Below are positions 17,165 through 25,807 of a stretch of 64,000 bases of DNA, one piece after another. Origin of the DNA: Cuneatibacter caecimuris (lineage in GTDB: Bacteria; Bacillota; Clostridia; Lachnospirales; Lachnospiraceae); contig NZ_SGXF01000001.1 of assembly GCF_004216775.1 (NCBI RefSeq), positions 856,828 through 920,827 on the forward strand, written 5' to 3'. Each line of letters begins with the position of its first letter. The stretch's first letter is position 1. The translations under genes were made by a program, and so were the position numbers. Below the pieces are notes generated by a model. It did no database searches and had not been told where the DNA came from. It worked only from the letters and a program-made list of their open reading frames with translations.

Positions 17165-18427
17165 CTAGCGTTTCAGTTCTTCTCTGTAGAATTCCCGGAA
17201 CTCTGTATACCCTTCTTTTTCCAGCTGTTCTTTCTGGAATTTTTTATTTTTATTCATCACTGTCACCAGCACCTGGACCCCTGCGGCGCGCTCTGCCATC
17301 GCCTCTTTCAGGATCTGTCCCATCCGCTCAGCGCCCATGTTCTTTTCCAGCAGATATGCCTTGCGCCCGCTGCCGCCCGGCGCCTGGAATCCTTCTTCCA
17401 GGAGAATCGTGACAATCCGCTCAAATCCAATGGAAAATCCGCAGGCAGAAGTTTCCTGGCCTGTGAACCGCCCCACCATGCCGTCATAGCGCCCGCCGCC
17501 CGCGACGGAACCCGGAAAGCCATCCACGCCGATCTCAAAAATGGTCCCGGTATAATAAGACATTCCCCGAACCAGCGTCGGGTCAAACACCAGGTGAAAG
17601 CTGGATTCTGTGGTGGACTGCACGGCCCCGAAAATCTGCTGCAGGTTTTCGGGCGCATTCCCTTCCATCACTTCTTTCAATTTTTCACCCACATAACCCA
17701 GGCCGTCTTCTGTATTCTGAAGGTCCTGAAACATTTCCAGATAAGTTTTCACGGATTCCTCAGGAAAACCGTACTTCTTCATCTCTTCTTCCACGCCCTC
17801 CAGACCGATTTTGTCCATCTTGTCCAGAATAATGAACACCTCGTCATACTGCTCTTCTGTAAAGCCGCTGTACTTCGCCATGGCTTTCAGAATGCGGCGG
17901 TCGTTCACACGCACGGTGAAACCGGAAAAGCCGATTTTTCCCAGCAGCGTGGTGGTAGCCAGGATCAGCTCAATCTCCGCCAGATTGGTGGTATCGCCCA
18001 GGATATCGATATCGCACTGGTAGAACTGCCTGAAACGGCCCTTCTGAGGCCTGTCCGCCCGCCATACCGGCCCGATCTGCAGCGCTTTAAAGGGCTTAGG
18101 CAGTTCCGCAGCGTGGTTGGCATAAAAGCGGGACAGCGGAACTGTTAAATCGTAACGCAGCCCTCCGTCCACCAGATCCGCTTCGTTCTGCGCCGTCTCC
18201 AGGTTCAGCTTTTCTCCTCTTTTCAGAATTTTGAAGATCAGCTTCTCATTCTCGCCGCCCTGTTTGCTGCTCAGGTTCCCAATGCTTTCCACACAGGGCG
18301 TTTCAATCTGGGTAAAGCCAAAGCCCCTGTAAGTATCTTTGATCTGCCCGATCACATAATCGCGGATCTGCATCTCCGCAGGCAGGATATCCTTCATGCC
18401 GGTAACCGGCTTTTTTGTCATCGCCAT
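17165..18427 (-). CDS. hisS: histidine--tRNA ligase
   Basis: 420 residues. Class II motif 2 (FKALQIGPVWRADRPQKGRFRQFYQCDID, near 90-120) and the histidine-specific motifs LVRGMSYYTGTIFEI (near 275) and GGGRYDGMVGRF (near 300) are present, followed by a C-terminal anticodon-binding domain. HisS-AspS pairs are the standard gene order in Firmicutes. No T-box leader is visible in the 121 nt upstream. Confidence 0.96.
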   Translation of the reverse strand: MAMTKKPVTGMKDILPAEMQIRDYVIGQIKDTYRGFGFTQIETPCVESIGNLSSKQGGENEKLIFKILKRGEKLNLETAQNEADLVDGGLRYDLTVPLSRFYANHAAELPKPFKALQIGPVWRADRPQKGRFRQFYQCDIDILGDTTNLAEIELILATTTLLGKIGFSGFTVRVNDRRILKAMAKYSGFTEEQYDEVFIILDKMDKIGLEGVEEEMKKYGFPEESVKTYLEMFQDLQNTEDGLGYVGEKLKEVMEGNAPENLQQIFGAVQSTTESSFHLVFDPTLVRGMSYYTGTIFEIGVDGFPGSVAGGGRYDGMVGRFTGQETSACGFSIGFERIVTILLEEGFQAPGGSGRKAYLLEKNMGAERMGQILKEAMAERAAGVQVLVTVMNKNKKFQKEQLEKEGYTEFREFYREELKR

Positions 18428-18453
18428 GTTTTTTCCTCACTTGTTTTCAATCT

Positions 18454-18517
18454 AAAAGGGAGCGCTGCAAAATCAGGCCGCAAATGATCAGCTGCGAAAT
18501 TTGCAATACTCCCTTTT
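18454..18517 (-). terminator. stem-loop between the glycerophosphodiesterase gene and hisS
   Basis: On the minus strand AAAAGGGAG (18509-18517) pairs with CTCCCTTTT (18454-18462) around a 46-nt structured loop with further GCAAAT/ATTTGC pairing. The closing TTTT run makes it a plausible terminator for the upstream operon; it could equally be leader structure for hisS, because a weak promoter (TTGCAA, 16 nt, TAAAAT) lies just before it. Confidence 0.45.
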
Positions 18518-18548
18518 ATTTTAAACATTTTCTATGATTTTGCAAGTC

Positions 18549-19385
18549 TTATTTTACTTCTGGAATAAAACCTTCAAAAATTGCCAGGGCCCCGTCGTTC
18601 TTCACCATGTCATATTCCTCCTGGCTGCGTATTGTCCAGCTCACTTCCTGGACCTGATACAGCTTCCGGCAGAGCTTCAGGCTCACCGCATCCCGGTCTT
18701 TCACATGATATGCCACAAAATCAGGAGACGCGGCAATATTCGTCAGCAGATGATGAAGAATAAAATCCAGCACAGGATTCATCTTTTCCCCGTTTCTGTT
18801 ATAGTATTCGCACAACTGTCCCCGAATCCAGTCCGGACGGTTCCTGCGGAACCAGAATACAGCCCTGGGATCAAAGGATTCCACGCAGAAAAGGCCTGCA
18901 TAGCCTTCCAGAGCCTCGCTGACCCGGCGGCACAGCACCGCATGGTTTTCCTGAACAGGTTTTACTTCCACAATCAAAGGCACCTGGCCATCCACCAGTT
19001 CCAGAACCTGGGACAGGCTGGAAATTTTCTCTTCCGTGCCCAGCAGCCTGAAATTCTGCAGCTCTTCCCAGGTCAGATCCTCCACGCGCCCTTCAGCCCC
19101 GCAGACTCTCTCCAGATTGGAATCATGGATCACAGCCAGCTTTCCGTCTCTTGTCAGATGGACGTCCAGCTCCATTCCATAGCCGTTTTCCACTGCTTTC
19201 CTGAAAGCTGCGAGAGAATTTTCCGGCACCCCTGCCGCTGCATCATGCAGGCCCCGGTGGGCGTAATCATACATCTGAAGCCCTTCCAGGTCCGGCCTTC
19301 CCGCCGTTCGGGGCTTGATCAGCACCGCCCAGGCTGCAGCGCCTGTCAGAACAGTTCCAAGTACATTCCTCACAAATTTTGCCAT
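18549..19385 (-). CDS. glycerophosphodiester phosphodiesterase
   Basis: 278 residues. A single N-terminal hydrophobic segment (about residues 6-22) anchors it to the membrane. The GDPD catalytic blocks follow: YAHRGLHDAAAGVPENSLAAF (about 41-61), GYGMELDVHLTRDGKLAVIHD (about 69-90) with the H-R, E-x-D and H-D residues, and PLIVEVKP near 145. It hydrolyses deacylated phospholipids to glycerol-3-phosphate and an alcohol. Last gene of the lgt operon, 15 nt after the transporter. Confidence 0.92.
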   Translation of the reverse strand: MAKFVRNVLGTVLTGAAAWAVLIKPRTAGRPDLEGLQMYDYAHRGLHDAAAGVPENSLAAFRKAVENGYGMELDVHLTRDGKLAVIHDSNLERVCGAEGRVEDLTWEELQNFRLLGTEEKISSLSQVLELVDGQVPLIVEVKPVQENHAVLCRRVSEALEGYAGLFCVESFDPRAVFWFRRNRPDWIRGQLCEYYNRNGEKMNPVLDFILHHLLTNIAASPDFVAYHVKDRDAVSLKLCRKLYQVQEVSWTIRSQEEYDMVKNDGALAIFEGFIPEVK

Positions 19386-19400
19386 CTCTCTCTTCCTTTC

Positions 19401-20693
19401 TCAGTCGTCCACATCAAATGCTTCCAGCTTGCTCTTCGCCGGCAGAGGCTTGCTGTCTCCGTGCTTTACAAACAGCATGGTAAAGAAGGCCAGAACCACA
19501 AATACAGCCGCATAAGGGAACAGCGTCCAGTACCCCACCTGATCCAGCAGAAAGCCGGAAAGAATGGGCGTCACAATCTGGGCTGCCATGGAAAATGTAT
19601 AATAGTAACCGGTGAATTTGCCGATATCGCTTCCCTTGCTCATTTCCACCACCATGGGATAGGAATTCACATTAATCGCCGCCCAGGCTACGCCAACCAG
19701 AGCAAAGAGCGCATTCACCCAGAAATGGTATTCCGGAATCAGGCCGCCCAGGCCAAACATGGCGCCCAGCAGAACTACGCCGCCCAGTATTGTCTTTTTG
19801 CGCCCGATTTTGGAGGCCAGAGCCCCCACCGGGATATAGGACAGGATTGCGGCTCCGGTAGCCACCATCATGCAGTTGGCAAATCCGCCTCCCTGCATGC
19901 CCCACTGGATCTGCGCATATTTGGAAAATGCCGTAGTCACCGCATTGTATCCCATAAACCAGCAGAACACGGAAATCAGGATCAGGATCAAACTCTTTTT
20001 TACCGGGCCGGACATAGGAGCAGGCTTTCCTGAAACCTTTTCTTCCTGTTCCTTTTCTTCCTCTCCCCATTCCTTCTCCAGCCGTTCCCGTTCCTGCCGC
20101 ATGGGGTTCTCCTGGATTTTCCATAACAGCAGCACCACGGCGGCGCCCATCACCGCAGCCACGATCAGGAAAATGGGAAAGTAATCAGGCTTTCCCGTTT
20201 TCGGAACCAGCGCTGAAATCAGAATCAGGGAAATGATTCCCCCTACCGCTCCCATCAGATTGATAATTGCATTCGCCTTGGAGCGCAGCGGTTTTGGCGT
20301 CACATCAGGCATCAGAGATACTGCCGGGGAACGGTAGCTCCCCATGGCGATCAGAGTGACCATAAGCGCCAGGATGAAAAAAGGAAGAGAAACCATATTA
20401 TCAGACAGCGGAAGCATCAGCATAGAGATCACTGCCACCACGGTTCCCACCACAATAAACGGCGTACGCCTGCCGATAGGACTGTGGACTTTATCCGACA
20501 GAGCCCCGAACAGCGGCAGCATAAACAGCGCCAGCACATTGTCAATCGCCATAATCCCGCCGGCCACTGTATCGCTCACATCGAATGTGTGCTTCAGGAT
20601 CAGCGGCACAATGCTGTCATACAGCTGCCAGAACGCACAGATGGAAAGAAATGCAAAGCCTACAAATATAGTTCTCTTTGTATTCAGTTTCAT
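19401..20693 (-). CDS. MFS transporter (SLC45/GPH-like sugar transporter family)
   Basis: 430 residues with 12 predicted hydrophobic segments and a charged central loop (about residues 205-235, rich in E and K). The first half shows FALFQLYDSIVPLILKHTF-like and GALSDKVHSPIGRRTPFI motifs, the D-x-x-x-x-P-x-G-R-R-x-P loop found in sodium- or proton-sugar symporters of the GPH/SLC45 type. Substrate is unknown; co-transcription with a glycerophosphodiesterase is compatible with a sugar or glycerol compound. Confidence 0.82.
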   Translation of the reverse strand: MKLNTKRTIFVGFAFLSICAFWQLYDSIVPLILKHTFDVSDTVAGGIMAIDNVLALFMLPLFGALSDKVHSPIGRRTPFIVVGTVVAVISMLMLPLSDNMVSLPFFILALMVTLIAMGSYRSPAVSLMPDVTPKPLRSKANAIINLMGAVGGIISLILISALVPKTGKPDYFPIFLIVAAVMGAAVVLLLWKIQENPMRQERERLEKEWGEEEKEQEEKVSGKPAPMSGPVKKSLILILISVFCWFMGYNAVTTAFSKYAQIQWGMQGGGFANCMMVATGAAILSYIPVGALASKIGRKKTILGGVVLLGAMFGLGGLIPEYHFWVNALFALVGVAWAAINVNSYPMVVEMSKGSDIGKFTGYYYTFSMAAQIVTPILSGFLLDQVGYWTLFPYAAVFVVLAFFTMLFVKHGDSKPLPAKSKLEAFDVDD

Positions 20694-20712
20694 TCGTAAA
20701 TCCCCCTTTTAT

Positions 20713-22116
20713 TTATGCCAGGAAGCTGGTCTCTTCCGGCTGCAGTACTCCATTTTCGTCCCTGAAATATGCAGTGCCGTAAGGAGATTTCAACAGCGGC
20801 AAAATATCAGGGTCATAGTTGCATATTGTGTTAAGCTGATAGACTCCGGTATTCTCAGGATCATCCATATATTCCTTAGATTCATCTCCCGCCAGAAAGC
20901 GCCAGCCGCTGTCCGGATAATCTGCCTGCGGCTCCTCTCTGTACATATAACCTACCCGGCAGCCGTCCACCAGAATCCGGTCCGTCGCCATGCACCCTTC
21001 CGGTCCTTCCCAGTCTGTCAGCACTGCCTGTATTTTCTCTCCGGGAATGGCGAATTTCTTCTCTCCTGAAAAATCGCAGTCATTTTTTCTGCCGATATCC
21101 AGAGGGAGGAATATGTTGTCCCCCATGCGTTCCAGCAGTTCTTCTGAACTGTGTGAAAGCTTATAATCCATTTCCTGGCGGTAAAGAGGAAGCACCTGAT
21201 AGAAATTGATTTCGCTTCCGTCGGGCATGGGACACACTCCCGCTCCGGCTCCAAAGGCAGCCGGGGAGGCCAGCAGCGCGCCTGTAAAGGATACATTATC
21301 CGCCAGGTTTTCACCCATATCCGCTGTGTGACCCCATCCAAGCCAGGAGTTCTCCTCCCCTGGCATCCTTGCCAAAACCTTCAGAAGCCGTATAGGCCAG
21401 TACCAGATTTCTTCATTGGAAGTGATCTCCCAATCCGGCGGCAGGCAGATCAGAAGTTCCGCCCTGTCTACATGGGCGTCCTGCAGTTCTTCCGGCACCT
21501 GCATTCTGTGGGCCCCCATCCCCATTGTCACCAAAGTATAATAGTTTCTCTCCGGAACAGGCGGGATAATACAGATATCCACATGGATGTCAGGGGAATA
21601 TATCTCGTGGAACACGCTCTCATATTCCCCGAAGGAATGGCTGATATGCGCCTCCACTAACTCCATCTCCTCCTCGGTATATACCTCTGGGCGGCAGCTT
21701 GCAACCGCAATATCCTTTCTGGCCTCTTCCCGCACTGCTTCTGGTATTTCCAGCCGCGGCTCCTCTCCCAGAAGCTCGCAGCAGCAGGCCAGAAGATACC
21801 AGGCGTCCCGGTCCTCCGGCGCCATCTCACAGGTCCGCTCAAATTCCTCTTTGGCTTCCTGATCCCGGTCCAGATAATATAAAGAATATCCGATACGGAA
21901 ATGCCAGAGAGGATCTGTTTCACCTTCAGCTTTCACAGATTCCAGCAGCTCCAGAGCCTTTTGGTATTCTCCCAGGTTATTGTAAGCCCGGGCCAGCTGG
22001 GATACCAGTTCATAATCCCACTCTTCCTCCGGCACCTCTGAAACCGCATCCGCAATCCGCTGGAACTCATCTTCCTCATGCCAGCGGTTACATTGATCCA
22101 ACAGTTCTTTTTTCAT
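20713..22116 (-). CDS. TPR protein with a suppressor-of-fused (SUFU)-like domain
   Basis: 467 residues. The first 110 residues form tetratricopeptide-like repeats (AYNNLGEYQKALELLE, RIGYSLYYLDRDQEAKEEFE, AWYLLACCCELLGEE). Residues 145-350 match the bacterial SUFU domain: HISHSFGEYESVFHEI, DICIIPPVPERNYYTLVTMGMGAHRM, ELLICLPPDWEI, and NEEIWYWPIRLLKVLARMPGE. A C-terminal block of about 100 residues follows. SUFU-domain proteins occur in bacteria, often as immunity or scaffold proteins, and no function is known here. It lies between lgt and the MFS gene and is probably co-transcribed. Confidence 0.8.
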   Translation of the reverse strand: MKKELLDQCNRWHEEDEFQRIADAVSEVPEEEWDYELVSQLARAYNNLGEYQKALELLESVKAEGETDPLWHFRIGYSLYYLDRDQEAKEEFERTCEMAPEDRDAWYLLACCCELLGEEPRLEIPEAVREEARKDIAVASCRPEVYTEEEMELVEAHISHSFGEYESVFHEIYSPDIHVDICIIPPVPERNYYTLVTMGMGAHRMQVPEELQDAHVDRAELLICLPPDWEITSNEEIWYWPIRLLKVLARMPGEENSWLGWGHTADMGENLADNVSFTGALLASPAAFGAGAGVCPMPDGSEINFYQVLPLYRQEMDYKLSHSSEELLERMGDNIFLPLDIGRKNDCDFSGEKKFAIPGEKIQAVLTDWEGPEGCMATDRILVDGCRVGYMYREEPQADYPDSGWRFLAGDESKEYMDDPENTGVYQLNTICNYDPDILPLLKSPYGTAYFRDENGVLQPEETSFLA

Positions 22117-22142
22117 CTCTTTCCTGCCCTTTCGGCCATGAT

Positions 22143-22946
22143 TTATTTTTCTTCTGTTTCAGAATTTTCTTCTTCTGTATTTGCTTCAGCGATAACTCCC
22201 GGGCCCAGCTTGCGGGATATTACGATCAGGCCGATTCCTGCGATCAGCATGAAGATGGAAATGAACTGGGAGGTGGATAACGGCCCGACCCAGCCCCGGT
22301 AATCTGCGCGGAAAAATTCGATCACAAATCTTCCGATCGCGTACAGCGACAGATACAGCCCGGTCATCTGCCCGCGGTCCCTTCTCTTTCTTCCCCAGAA
22401 CAGCAGAAATGCTGCGATGAGGAAATCGCCTGCGCTGGAAATCAGCTGAGTTGGAATCAAAGGGGTTCCTGATACTGCAAGGCTGTTTTCGGGAAAAGTC
22501 ACCCCGATCCAGCAGTCAGTTCCCTTGCCGTAGCAGCAGCCTGCCAGGAAACAGCCTATTCTGCCAAATCCCTGGGCCAGTGGTATGGACGGAATAGCAA
22601 CTTCCAGGTATTGCCAGAAGGGTATTTTTTTAATTCTGGTATATAACAGGGGAGCCAGGATTCCCAGGATCAGGCCGCCGTAAACGACGAATCCTTCGCT
22701 AAAATCCCAGAGGATGGACGGATCTTTGATGATATCAGGGAGTACGGTGATATAATACAGAAGGCGGGCGCCGATAATTCCCCCGATCACGCCTACCAGT
22801 CCCATATTGAACAGCTGGTCCGGATCCAGCCCGCGCTTGCGGGCCCGGTGCATGCCCAGAATAAATGCTGCGATCACGCCTATGGCAATCATCAGGCCGT
22901 AGCTGTAGATGGTAAATGGACCTATTTTGAATAGCTCTAATCTCAT
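22143..22946 (-). CDS. lgt: prolipoprotein diacylglyceryl transferase
   Basis: 267 residues from ATG 22946 with AAAGGAGATCAAA before it; the longer frame from 23138 has no ribosome site. It transfers diacylglycerol to the lipobox cysteine of secreted lipoproteins, such as the solute-binding protein further along. Seven hydrophobic segments are visible, plus the Lgt signature GRIGCFLAGCCYG (near 130-142) and a GRFVIEFFRADYRG motif near 215. A TATAAT-like -10 box lies upstream at 23076-23081, with a weak -35. Confidence 0.95.
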   Translation of the reverse strand: MRLELFKIGPFTIYSYGLMIAIGVIAAFILGMHRARKRGLDPDQLFNMGLVGVIGGIIGARLLYYITVLPDIIKDPSILWDFSEGFVVYGGLILGILAPLLYTRIKKIPFWQYLEVAIPSIPLAQGFGRIGCFLAGCCYGKGTDCWIGVTFPENSLAVSGTPLIPTQLISSAGDFLIAAFLLFWGRKRRDRGQMTGLYLSLYAIGRFVIEFFRADYRGWVGPLSTSQFISIFMLIAGIGLIVISRKLGPGVIAEANTEEENSETEEK

Positions 22947-23236
22947 TTTGATCTCCTTTTTTGGAATTGGTTTATGATACGCCTTGGCCGGAATCGGCTG
23001 GGGTATCTTCTTTTGTGCCGGTACATTGAAAACTGCTGTCCCCACATTTTCGCACTGCTTATTGCCTGCGTGGACATTATACCATATCTGCTTTTTGTTT
23101 TCTATCTTTTTATCTCTTATTTTTGCGAACTGTTTCATTGCGTTATACTTCTGTGGATTTTACTGATATGTAGTGAAGATTTTTATGTTTTGTGATATAA
23201 TCAACTAAAATAAATAAAAAAGGGATTTTAGATGAT

Positions 23237-23740
23237 ATGGATGAAAAGACGCTTAGGATTGAGTTTAATATGCTTGATCCGGCTATTCTAATCATGAAAG
23301 AGGTTGCTGCCTGGGGGCGGAAAAGGGGATTCACTCTATGGCCTGATGAATGGCTGACTCCGGAACAGCTGATCACTCCCAACGCGCAGCCGGAAAATTT
23401 TTGTATTGGGTCTGTGAATGGAACGATTACCTGCGCTTTTATTTTGCAATGGGCAGATCCAGATTATTGGCCTCAGGCGCCAAGATATGAGGCCGCGTAT
23501 CTGCATAAATTATGTGTGCGCCGTAATTTTGCAGGAACAGGAATGACGAAAATTGTAGTGAATGCCGTCAAGCAGGAATGCCTGAAGCGCGGGATTCGAT
23601 ATATCCGTCTGGATACCGCTCTGGATGAAAAAGTGGTCAGAAAAATTTATCTGAATGCCGGCTTTAAAATCGTTGATATTATTGACCATCCAAATGGCAG
23701 GTCAACAGCTCTGTATGAATTGGATGTACAGGAATTTTAA
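23237..23740 (+). CDS. GNAT-family N-acetyltransferase
   Basis: 167 residues from ATG 23237. The GNAT core is visible: LHKLCVRRNFAGTGMTKIVVNAVKQECLKRGIRYIRLDT (about residues 92-130), with the acetyl-CoA loop R-x-x-x-x-G-x-G in slightly diverged form, then VRKIYLNAGFKIVD. A TATAAT box lies at 23196-23201 but the -35 is poor. The acceptor substrate is not known. It precedes another GNAT gene by 18 nt. Confidence 0.8.
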   Translation: MDEKTLRIEFNMLDPAILIMKEVAAWGRKRGFTLWPDEWLTPEQLITPNAQPENFCIGSVNGTITCAFILQWADPDYWPQAPRYEAAYLHKLCVRRNFAGTGMTKIVVNAVKQECLKRGIRYIRLDTALDEKVVRKIYLNAGFKIVDIIDHPNGRSTALYELDVQEF

Positions 23741-23758
23741 TCTATGGAGGGAATGTAA

Positions 23759-24691
23759 ATGGAAAATCAAATTACTGTCCGTGAGGCTGTTACTGCTCAG
23801 GATGCAGCATTGTTTTGGGATCAGCTCCACACTTATCACAGGAGAGATATTTTTCCCAACCCGGAAGATGAAGATCTGGCCTACTTTCTGGATGATGCGC
23901 AGTATAAGGCACAGATTCAGCGGCTGCACGACAGGGAACAGGACCGCTGCCACTATTTGTTTTTTAGCCAAAACGGGCAGGATATCGGCCTGGCTCTGCC
24001 GGTTATCTACAAAACTGAGGACGGAAAATGCTTCCTCATGGAGTTTTGCGTTTTTCCGGAATTTCGCGGCGGCGGAACGGGGAAACAGTGCGCCCGAGTA
24101 TTCCTGGACTGGGCAGAAAAAAATGGAGCTGACTACGTGGAACTGAACTACGGCGGCAATGAACGGCGTCTGCGCTTCTGGCAAAGCATGGGATTTGTGA
24201 AAAACGGTATGGACGAATGGGGGGAACCGCTGATGATCCTGCCCCCGGAGGGAACAGTTCCATTTACAGTAGAGATCCTCGGCGATCCCGAGGACTGTCA
24301 GCTTTTCAAATTAGAGAACAGCTACCTGGCTGAAATTGGAGAAGAGCCTATGACTGAAGAAAAACAGGAGCAGCTCGGGCAGGCGGTTAGAGATGGGAAA
24401 ATCACCTTTTTTATCGCAAAACGCGGATACCGGTTTGTGGGGATGTGCAGCGTGAGCAAATGCTTTTCTACTTTTGCCTGCACTGACACCGGTGTTTTTG
24501 AGGATTTCTTTGTTGAGCCGGTATTCCGAAGAAAAGGCATTGCCCGGATGCTGGCGCAGGCGGCGATGGACTGGTGCTCAGAAAATCATGTTGCCAGCCT
24601 CACCGTATGCTGCGCTCCCTGCGATGAGAAAATGTATCAAGCCCTTGGATTTGATATACGCCTCGGCGCAACCTTTGCACATATTAATTAG
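23759..24691 (+). CDS. tandem GNAT-domain N-acetyltransferase
   Basis: 310 residues, preceded by a GGAGGG ribosome site. Two GNAT folds are joined in one chain: residues 1-165 contain FCVFPEFRGGGTGKQCARVFLDWAEKNGADYVELN, with the R-G-G-G-T-G acetyl-CoA loop; residues 170-310 contain DFFVEPVFRRKGIARMLAQAAMDWCSENHVASLTV, with a RRKGIA loop, and end YQALGFDIR. Both halves keep an acetyl-CoA loop, which suggests two working sites or a dimer-like fold. Substrate unknown. Confidence 0.82.
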   Translation: MENQITVREAVTAQDAALFWDQLHTYHRRDIFPNPEDEDLAYFLDDAQYKAQIQRLHDREQDRCHYLFFSQNGQDIGLALPVIYKTEDGKCFLMEFCVFPEFRGGGTGKQCARVFLDWAEKNGADYVELNYGGNERRLRFWQSMGFVKNGMDEWGEPLMILPPEGTVPFTVEILGDPEDCQLFKLENSYLAEIGEEPMTEEKQEQLGQAVRDGKITFFIAKRGYRFVGMCSVSKCFSTFACTDTGVFEDFFVEPVFRRKGIARMLAQAAMDWCSENHVASLTVCCAPCDEKMYQALGFDIRLGATFAHIN

Positions 24692-24711
24692 GTTGGAAAA
24701 AAATTAACAGA

Positions 24712-25161
24712 ATGGAGAACGTCCGGGAAAAAGTTGATGAACTCCTTTTAAATATGGATGATTCCTCTTTACGGCGCAGCGGCTATATACACTTATATGG
24801 CATATCACAAGCCAGCGCAATGATCGCCATGAAAAGGGAAGAGAATGTGGAATTAGCCGCAATTGCAGGCATGCTGCATGATATTTATACTTATACGGCA
24901 AAAGACAGCCAAAATCACGCCCAACACAGCTCTGTTATGGCAAAAGAAATCTTAGAATCCTTAAAATTATTTACAGCGGGGGAAATACACTTAATCTGTA
25001 CCGCCATTTATCATCACAGCAATAAAGAGAAAATACATTCTGCTTTTGGCGAAGTATTGATTGATGGGGATGTTTTGCAGCATTGCCTGTACAGCCCTTT
25101 GTTTCAGGTGATGGATTATGAGAAGGAAAGATACGAAAAACTAAAAGCAGAATTTCAGTAG
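24712..25161 (+). CDS. HD-domain protein
   Basis: 149 residues starting 20 nt after the tandem GNAT gene. It has HLYGISQASAMIAMK (first His region), the diagnostic GMLHDIYTYT (H-D pair near residue 57), H-rich AQHSSVMAKEIL and TAIYHHSNKEKIH, and a late LIDGDVLQHCLY aspartate, matching the metal-binding set of HD hydrolases. Such proteins usually act on nucleotides or phosphate esters. Its A+T-rich codon choice differs from the genes to its left. Confidence 0.7.
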   Translation: MENVREKVDELLLNMDDSSLRRSGYIHLYGISQASAMIAMKREENVELAAIAGMLHDIYTYTAKDSQNHAQHSSVMAKEILESLKLFTAGEIHLICTAIYHHSNKEKIHSAFGEVLIDGDVLQHCLYSPLFQVMDYEKERYEKLKAEFQ

Positions 25162-25198
25162 AATCTTCATAATAAATAAAAATGAAAAGGGTTTGGGG

Positions 25199-25241
25199 TT
25201 CCCAACAAGCAAAAATGCCTTTCATTTTTGCTTGTTGGGAA
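25199..25241. repeat. 19-bp perfect inverted repeat between convergent genes
   Basis: Arms at 25199-25217 and 25223-25241 (TTCCCAACAAGCAAAAATG and its complement) with a 5-nt loop. No clear T-run follows in either direction. It lies between the stop codons of the HD gene and the next GNAT gene, so a bidirectional terminator is the simplest reading; a small mobile element end is an alternative. Confidence 0.7.
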
Positions 25242-25245
25242 TGCG

Positions 25246-25683
25246 TCAAATCCATTGTATAAATGCCGTCTTATCTTTACTATTATAGCCTGCATTTTGA
25301 TAGAATTTTAAGGTTGTATCCTTCTTGGAACTAGTTAACAACATAATCTTATAACATTTCTCATTTATCGCAATTTCTTTCGCATAATTAAGACATTTCG
25401 TAGCAAATCCTTTTTTCCTATATGCTTCATCTGTAATGACGTTTTCTATAAATGCATATGGCTGTTGTTTGTGCGTTAGATTAGGAATAATTACACAGAC
25501 ACAGGAAGAAACTATTTTACCGTCTTCCTCAACTACAATAATATGATGATTATTATCTTGTATAATTTGATTCCAAAGTTTTGATAACTCATCAAAATTT
25601 ATGGCGACTTCGCTGTTATGCAATTGTTCGTACAAATGAAGTAACCCGTTTAAATCATTTTCTTTAACTTCTCTAACCACCAC
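25246..25683 (-). CDS. GNAT-family N-acetyltransferase (A+T-rich)
   Basis: 145 residues from GTG 25683, chosen because GGAGGG lies upstream at the right distance; the frame is open to 25725 without support. The GNAT fold is visible: VVEEDGKIVSSCVCVIIPNL, the acetyl-CoA loop VITDEAYRKKGFATKCLNYAKEIAINEKCYKIML, and a C-terminal FYQNAGYNSKDKTAFI. Base composition is clearly more A+T-rich than the surrounding housekeeping genes, consistent with acquisition. Substrate unknown. Confidence 0.75.
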   Translation of the reverse strand: MVVREVKENDLNGLLHLYEQLHNSEVAINFDELSKLWNQIIQDNNHHIIVVEEDGKIVSSCVCVIIPNLTHKQQPYAFIENVITDEAYRKKGFATKCLNYAKEIAINEKCYKIMLLTSSKKDTTLKFYQNAGYNSKDKTAFIQWI

Positions 25684-25733
25684 AAAAAACACCCTCCAGC
25701 TTAAATTTTTGTCGATTTCCATCACTTATGTAT

Positions 25734-25765
25734 TTTACCATCATCTTTTGAAATTTACCATCATC
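25734..25765. repeat. two direct copies of TTTACCATCATC
   Basis: The 12-base motif is at 25734-25745 and 25754-25765, 20 nt apart, so both copies face the same side of the helix. They lie just upstream of the A+T-rich GNAT gene. They may be an operator for that gene or arm-type sites of an integrase; nothing in the sequence decides. Confidence 0.6.
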
Positions 25766-25807
25766 CCTCTATTTTTGAGGACTATCAGATAAGAGGCAAA
25801 AGCAACA

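Noticed and set aside
18428-18548. T-box leader for hisS-aspS
   Set aside because: The gap is only 121 nt and no conserved T-box sequence or specifier hairpin is visible; only a simple stem-loop is seen.
18534-20033. Very long plus-strand frame opposite the glycerophosphodiesterase and MFS genes
   Set aside because: It is a shadow of two real minus-strand genes and shows no domain or ribosome site.
22947-23138. N-terminal extension of Lgt
   Set aside because: The extension is hydrophilic and precedes a clear ribosome site and the normal Lgt start at 22946.
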